Of a stretch of DNA of 9,256 nt, positions 6,614-9,256 are shown piece by piece. The translations under genes and the position numbers were made by a program. Position 1 is the stretch's first letter. Every line of letters starts with the position of its first letter. Below the pieces are notes generated by a model. That model did not search any database, was not told the DNA's origin, and saw only the letters and a program-made list of their open reading frames with translations. Where the stretch lies: positions 1 through 9,256 of the forward strand of contig CAMOXX010000105.1 of NCBI GenBank assembly GCA_946629475.1. The letters run 5' to 3'. Origin of the DNA: an uncultured Blautia sp. Lineage in GTDB: Bacteria; Bacillota; Clostridia; Lachnospirales; Lachnospiraceae.

Positions 6614-6642
6614 ATTGTAAAAGATATACAGATCCCTGTCAA
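6614..6642 (-). promoter_or_regulatory. Consensus sigma-A promoter for the sortase / c-di-GMP operon
   Basis: On the minus strand a perfect -35 box TTGACA (6642-6637), a 17-nt spacer and a -10 box TACAAT (6619-6614). The -35 box overlaps the stop codon of the MFS gene. Transcription would start near 6607, about 43 nt before the sortase ATG. It shows that the sortase and the genes after it can be transcribed separately from the transporter; no terminator was seen between them, so read-through from upstream is also possible. Confidence 0.85.
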
Positions 6643-7799
6643 GTTCGTCCGGATGCCTGCCTTCCGATATAGACAGATGCCAACACCCCAAGAACCGCCA
6701 TGCCTGCCAGCGCAATGCGGAACTGATTGACCGGTGTGTTTCCCCCGGTCAAGGATGCTCCCGTATTCAGCACCATCGGTGCAATCAGTCCCCCGACCGC
6801 GCCAATGATCGTGTATACACCGTTCGCCTTCGCCACTGCCTCATTCTTCACAGAAACGCTGATAAGGAAAGCCCCCATCGCGCTGAAGCAGCTCAGCGAA
6901 ACTCCGCACAGAGCACTGGATATCACTACTCCGGGCATCCCTGGAATCAGCAGAATCGCTGCAAATCCGGCAGCTGCACTGAAGATGGAAAACGGCAGTG
7001 TGGCACTCTTCATGAGATTGGCGATCTTCGCAAACAGCATCCCCATGCACATGGCAAAAGCGGCATTGATCGTGGTCGCAAGCCCTGCCGAGGAAGGATC
7101 CGACGATATATTCTGTGAAATATACATGCTGATGTTGGTGCTGTAGGCATTGATAAAAAGCGTGTGCGCAAACGACATGAACGAAATCGCATAAACCATG
7201 CTGTTCAGCTTCAGGTCAGACGATCTGGCATTTCTGACAGGCGGAACCTCCGGCAGCGTCAAAGCAACAATCAGGCATCCCGCCAGCCCCGAAAGATAAA
7301 CGAGGAAATACCACCGCAGTCCCTGCTTTGCCAGGACGCTTCCGAGCATGTTCGCAGCCATTGTACCGATCCCCATGGCAACAACATGGAGCCCCATGTA
7401 CCCCGCTCTCTTGTCAGGTTCAAAAAAGTCCGAAATAATAGCCGAGTTTAAGGGAGCAGAAATGGCAAAACCAAAGCCAATCAGAATCCGGCATACAAAC
7501 AGAACGGCAAATCCCTCGATCAGGCACGGCAGTGTTCCGGTGATTCCCACAATCGCGAGCCCGGCCATTACCAGCTTTTTCTTTGACACCTTTGTCGTAA
7601 GCCATCCGATAGACAGAGACCCTGCAATCAGCAGCGCATAGGGCAGTGTCTGCAGAAGCTGGATGGTTCCGGTCCCATACCGGCTGTACTTTTCCGATAT
7701 CATGTTCAGAACCGGCATGACTCCGGTAATCTGCAGTCCAAATGCGAATGCGTTCGCTAAAATACTGAGAACGATCCTGAAGGATTTGTTTTTATCCAT
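6639..7799 (-). CDS. MFS transporter, 12 membrane spans
   Basis: A 386-residue major facilitator superfamily permease, almost wholly hydrophobic with about 12 predicted spans. A motif-A-like loop between spans 2 and 3 (GWLTTKVSKKK, residues 65-75) has Thr where Asp is usual. CRILIGFGFA in the span-4 region is also typical, and the two halves are joined by a polar stretch near LPEVPPVRNARSSDLK. The substrate is not readable. It lies 71 nt after a cysteine desulfidase-family gene on the same strand, so import or export of cysteine, serine or a related metabolite is a reasonable but unproven guess. I chose the ATG at 7799 because GGAAAG lies six nt upstream and the first span follows directly. 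An in-frame ATG at 7856 adds 19 residues without a ribosome binding site and lies inside a small palindrome. Confidence 0.9.
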   Translation of the reverse strand: MDKNKSFRIVLSILANAFAFGLQITGVMPVLNMISEKYSRYGTGTIQLLQTLPYALLIAGSLSIGWLTTKVSKKKLVMAGLAIVGITGTLPCLIEGFAVLFVCRILIGFGFAISAPLNSAIISDFFEPDKRAGYMGLHVVAMGIGTMAANMLGSVLAKQGLRWYFLVYLSGLAGCLIVALTLPEVPPVRNARSSDLKLNSMVYAISFMSFAHTLFINAYSTNISMYISQNISSDPSSAGLATTINAAFAMCMGMLFAKIANLMKSATLPFSIFSAAAGFAAILLIPGMPGVVISSALCGVSLSCFSAMGAFLISVSVKNEAVAKANGVYTIIGAVGGLIAPMVLNTGASLTGGNTPVNQFRIALAGMAVLGVLASVYIGRQASGRT

Positions 7800-7843
7800 A
7801 AGACTCTTTCCTATTAGATAACTGTTCAGCACCCCATTTATTG

Positions 7844-7858
7844 GAATGCTTAGCATTC
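7844..7858. repeat. Perfect short palindrome between cyuA and the MFS gene
   Basis: GAATGC (7844-7849) and GCATTC (7853-7858) flank a 3-base centre, in the 71-nt gap. In RNA it would form a six-bp hairpin with a three-base loop. No T-run follows on either strand, so it is not a standard terminator. It may be an operator, an RNA processing site, or chance. Confidence 0.35.
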
Positions 7859-7870
7859 TTCATATTCTGA

Positions 7871-9160
7871 TTATTCCCGCGGTTCCTCTGTCATCATAAG
7901 TATGATTTCGCGGTCGGTCTCCCGCATGCCCACACGTCCCAGACGGCTGAAGTTGTCAATGCATCCCTCCACGCCTTTCACAACGATCCCTTCGCCGCTG
8001 TAAAACTGCTGCCCGTTCCGGTACATTTCAAACCCTAGGATGCCGGTCTCCACCGCAGTAGCTATCTTTGCCGCGCACGATGATTTCGCGCCGTCGCAGA
8101 CAATACCGGAGGAAACCGCCAGTGTGTTTACCACCGTATGGGCGATATCCTTCTCGCAGCCTCCGAACAGATATGCGATTCCTGCCCCTGCTCCGGCCCC
8201 GGCACTTACCGCACCGCAGTATGCGGACAGCCTGCCGATCCCGGCCTTCGCGTGGAGCGTGATCAGATTGCTGATCAAAAGTGCCCGGTACAGTTTTTCG
8301 GTATCTGCCCCCAGCTCCCTCGCGTATTCGATCACCGGGAGCGAAGTCGTCATCCCCTGGTTGCCGCTTCCCGAGCAGATAACAACCGGCAGCTCACAGC
8401 CGTTCATCCGGGCATCTGATCCGGCGGCAGCCCTGGCCTTCGCTCGGATTCTCACATCATTCCCCATCGTGAGAAGGACTTTGCCGATATTTGCGCCATA
8501 GCTGTTCCGAACCCCCTCATCCGCGATCTCGGAGTTCAGTCTCACCTGGCGTTCCAGAACCGCGCTGACATCATCGAGATCGCAGGTACAGGCAAAGTCG
8601 TAGATATCCCTGACCGTCAGCAGGGAATAGTCCGGCTCCTCCTCTGCCTGCTCTTCCGTGACGCCGGGCTCCTTTTGAAAAAGGATCTCCCCGTCCTTCT
8701 CAATCAGGATAATATTCGTATGTTCATCGGCAATTCTCACCTTTGCACAGGAAGAACCGCTCCGCACAGTCACAATCATATCCAGAAGACTGTCCGATTC
8801 GAGCGGAACGATCTCAAAAGATGTCTGGTCGATATAGCTTCCCAGTTTCTCCTTCACCTCGTCCGCCACAGCGGAAATCACCTGCAGCCTGGCATTTTCG
8901 TCACCTCCGAGGACTCCGATCGCTGCCGCCGCTGCCATTCCGTGGCGCCCTCCGGTGTTGGGGACAACCACGCTCTTCGTGTTCTTGATAATATTACCGC
9001 TCGCCTCAATCCGAATGGCATCCGGCAGGCATCCCAGCACGGAACGGGCTTTTGCAGCACAATAGGCAAGTGCAATCGGCTCCGTACATCCCATCGCGCA
9101 GATAAGCTCCCGCTCCAGAATCTTCACATAATTCTGATAGATAATACTGTTTCGCTCCAT
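7871..9160 (-). CDS. cyuA: CyuA-type L-cysteine desulfidase / serine dehydratase-alpha family protein (UPF0597)
   Basis: A 429-residue cytoplasmic protein of the CyuA/YhaM family. Characterised members are oxygen-sensitive [4Fe-4S] enzymes that degrade L-cysteine to pyruvate, ammonia and sulfide; the family is related to the alpha domain of iron-sulfur L-serine dehydratase. Visible family features are GCTEPIALAY (Cys25), VVPNTGGRHG (about 65-74), ICSGSGNQGM (about 261-270), the glycine-rich AYCGAVSAGAGAGAG (Cys315, about 313-327), FGGC (335) and CDGAKSSCAAK (Cys355, Cys362), which supply the expected cluster and active-site cysteines. Length is normal. The ATG at 9160 has AGGAG seven to eight nt upstream and lies 26 nt after the stop of the preceding gene. 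An MFS transporter follows 71 nt downstream, suggesting a catabolic unit. Substrate could be cysteine, serine or a related amino acid. Confidence 0.9.
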   Translation of the reverse strand: MERNSIIYQNYVKILERELICAMGCTEPIALAYCAAKARSVLGCLPDAIRIEASGNIIKNTKSVVVPNTGGRHGMAAAAAIGVLGGDENARLQVISAVADEVKEKLGSYIDQTSFEIVPLESDSLLDMIVTVRSGSSCAKVRIADEHTNIILIEKDGEILFQKEPGVTEEQAEEEPDYSLLTVRDIYDFACTCDLDDVSAVLERQVRLNSEIADEGVRNSYGANIGKVLLTMGNDVRIRAKARAAAGSDARMNGCELPVVICSGSGNQGMTTSLPVIEYARELGADTEKLYRALLISNLITLHAKAGIGRLSAYCGAVSAGAGAGAGIAYLFGGCEKDIAHTVVNTLAVSSGIVCDGAKSSCAAKIATAVETGILGFEMYRNGQQFYSGEGIVVKGVEGCIDNFSRLGRVGMRETDREIILMMTEEPRE

Positions 9161-9186
9161 TGCCGGTTCTCCTGAAAGAGTTTTTG

Positions 9187-9256
9187 CTATCCCCCGATCA
9201 CGCAGTTCAGGCCGTGACTTTCCACAACAGCCTTCAGCTCACGCATCTTTTCAATC
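9187..9256 (-). CDS. C-terminal end of an unidentified gene upstream of cyuA (partial)
   Basis: The minus strand at the right edge holds an open frame of 22 codons ending in TAG at 9187-9189. It reads IEKMRELKAVVESHGLNCVIGG, a plausible amphipathic helix and strand at a protein's C-terminus. The ribosome binding site of cyuA begins after a short gap (26 nt between stop and ATG), so the two genes are probably co-transcribed. Too little is visible to name the family. Confidence 0.5.
   Translation of the reverse strand, partial: IEKMRELKAVVESHGLNCVIGG

Noticed and set aside
6622..6642. Possible hairpin ACAG-GGAT-CTGT after the MFS gene
   Set aside because: Only four base pairs and better explained as part of the TTGACA-17-TACAAT promoter; not a credible terminator.
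8040..8501. Plus-strand open frames of 153 codons here and 166 codons at 8675-9175
   Set aside because: Both are antisense to cyuA, whose protein is clearly conserved; the low-complexity Ala/Pro-rich product at 8040-8501 is what the opposite strand of Gly/Ala-rich codons yields.
1..9256. CRISPR arrays, tRNAs, insertion sequences, phage or defence genes
   Set aside because: No regularly spaced repeats, cloverleaf-like sequences, transposase/integrase motifs or known defence domains were seen on either strand.

Overview
The window reads as chromosomal DNA of an anaerobic Gram-positive bacterium of the Clostridia, most likely Lachnospiraceae-like. This is inferred from strong AGGAGG-type ribosome binding sites, two near-perfect sigma-A promoters, a hydrogenase/NADH-dehydrogenase type NuoE protein, a PucR-family regulator, a class C sortase and a multidomain c-di-GMP protein. 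No rRNA, tRNA, insertion sequence, CRISPR array or phage gene was seen. Nearly all genes lie on the minus strand; one small gene lies on the plus strand.

In the minus-strand reading direction (right to left), the window opens with the last 22 codons of an unidentified gene. It is followed by a CyuA-type L-cysteine desulfidase / serine dehydratase-alpha family protein and a 12-TM MFS transporter, probably one transcription unit. A consensus promoter (TTGACA-17-TACAAT) overlaps the MFS stop codon. It starts a tightly packed operon: class C sortase, alpha/beta hydrolase (1-nt gap), a REC-GGDEF-EAL-GGDEF c-di-GMP protein (8-nt gap), and a likely 47-residue single-TM small protein whose start overlaps the preceding stop. 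The operon runs into an 11-bp terminator hairpin at 2239-2267, which also has a T-run on its other side and so can serve both strands.

On the plus strand, converging on the same terminator, is a lone 58-codon gene with a good ribosome binding site (2054-2230). It is divergent from a PucR-family regulator (718-1878). Their 175-bp intergenic region carries an exact 8-bp inverted repeat (1898-1905 / 1954-1961), a candidate operator. The regulator is followed by a second consensus promoter (TTGACA-17-TATAAT) and a hairpin-bearing leader. These drive a NuoE/HydC-type [2Fe-2S] subunit and the first 8 codons of the next gene, the beginning of an electron-transfer (hydrogenase or NADH dehydrogenase) operon that continues off the left edge.

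The least ordinary parts are: (a) the sortase-hydrolase-c-di-GMP phosphodiesterase-small membrane protein operon with no pilin gene in view; (b) the heavily degenerate sensory domains of the c-di-GMP protein around an intact EAL site; and (c) the orphan micro-gene facing the PucR regulator. No stretch longer than 300 bases lacks a gene.
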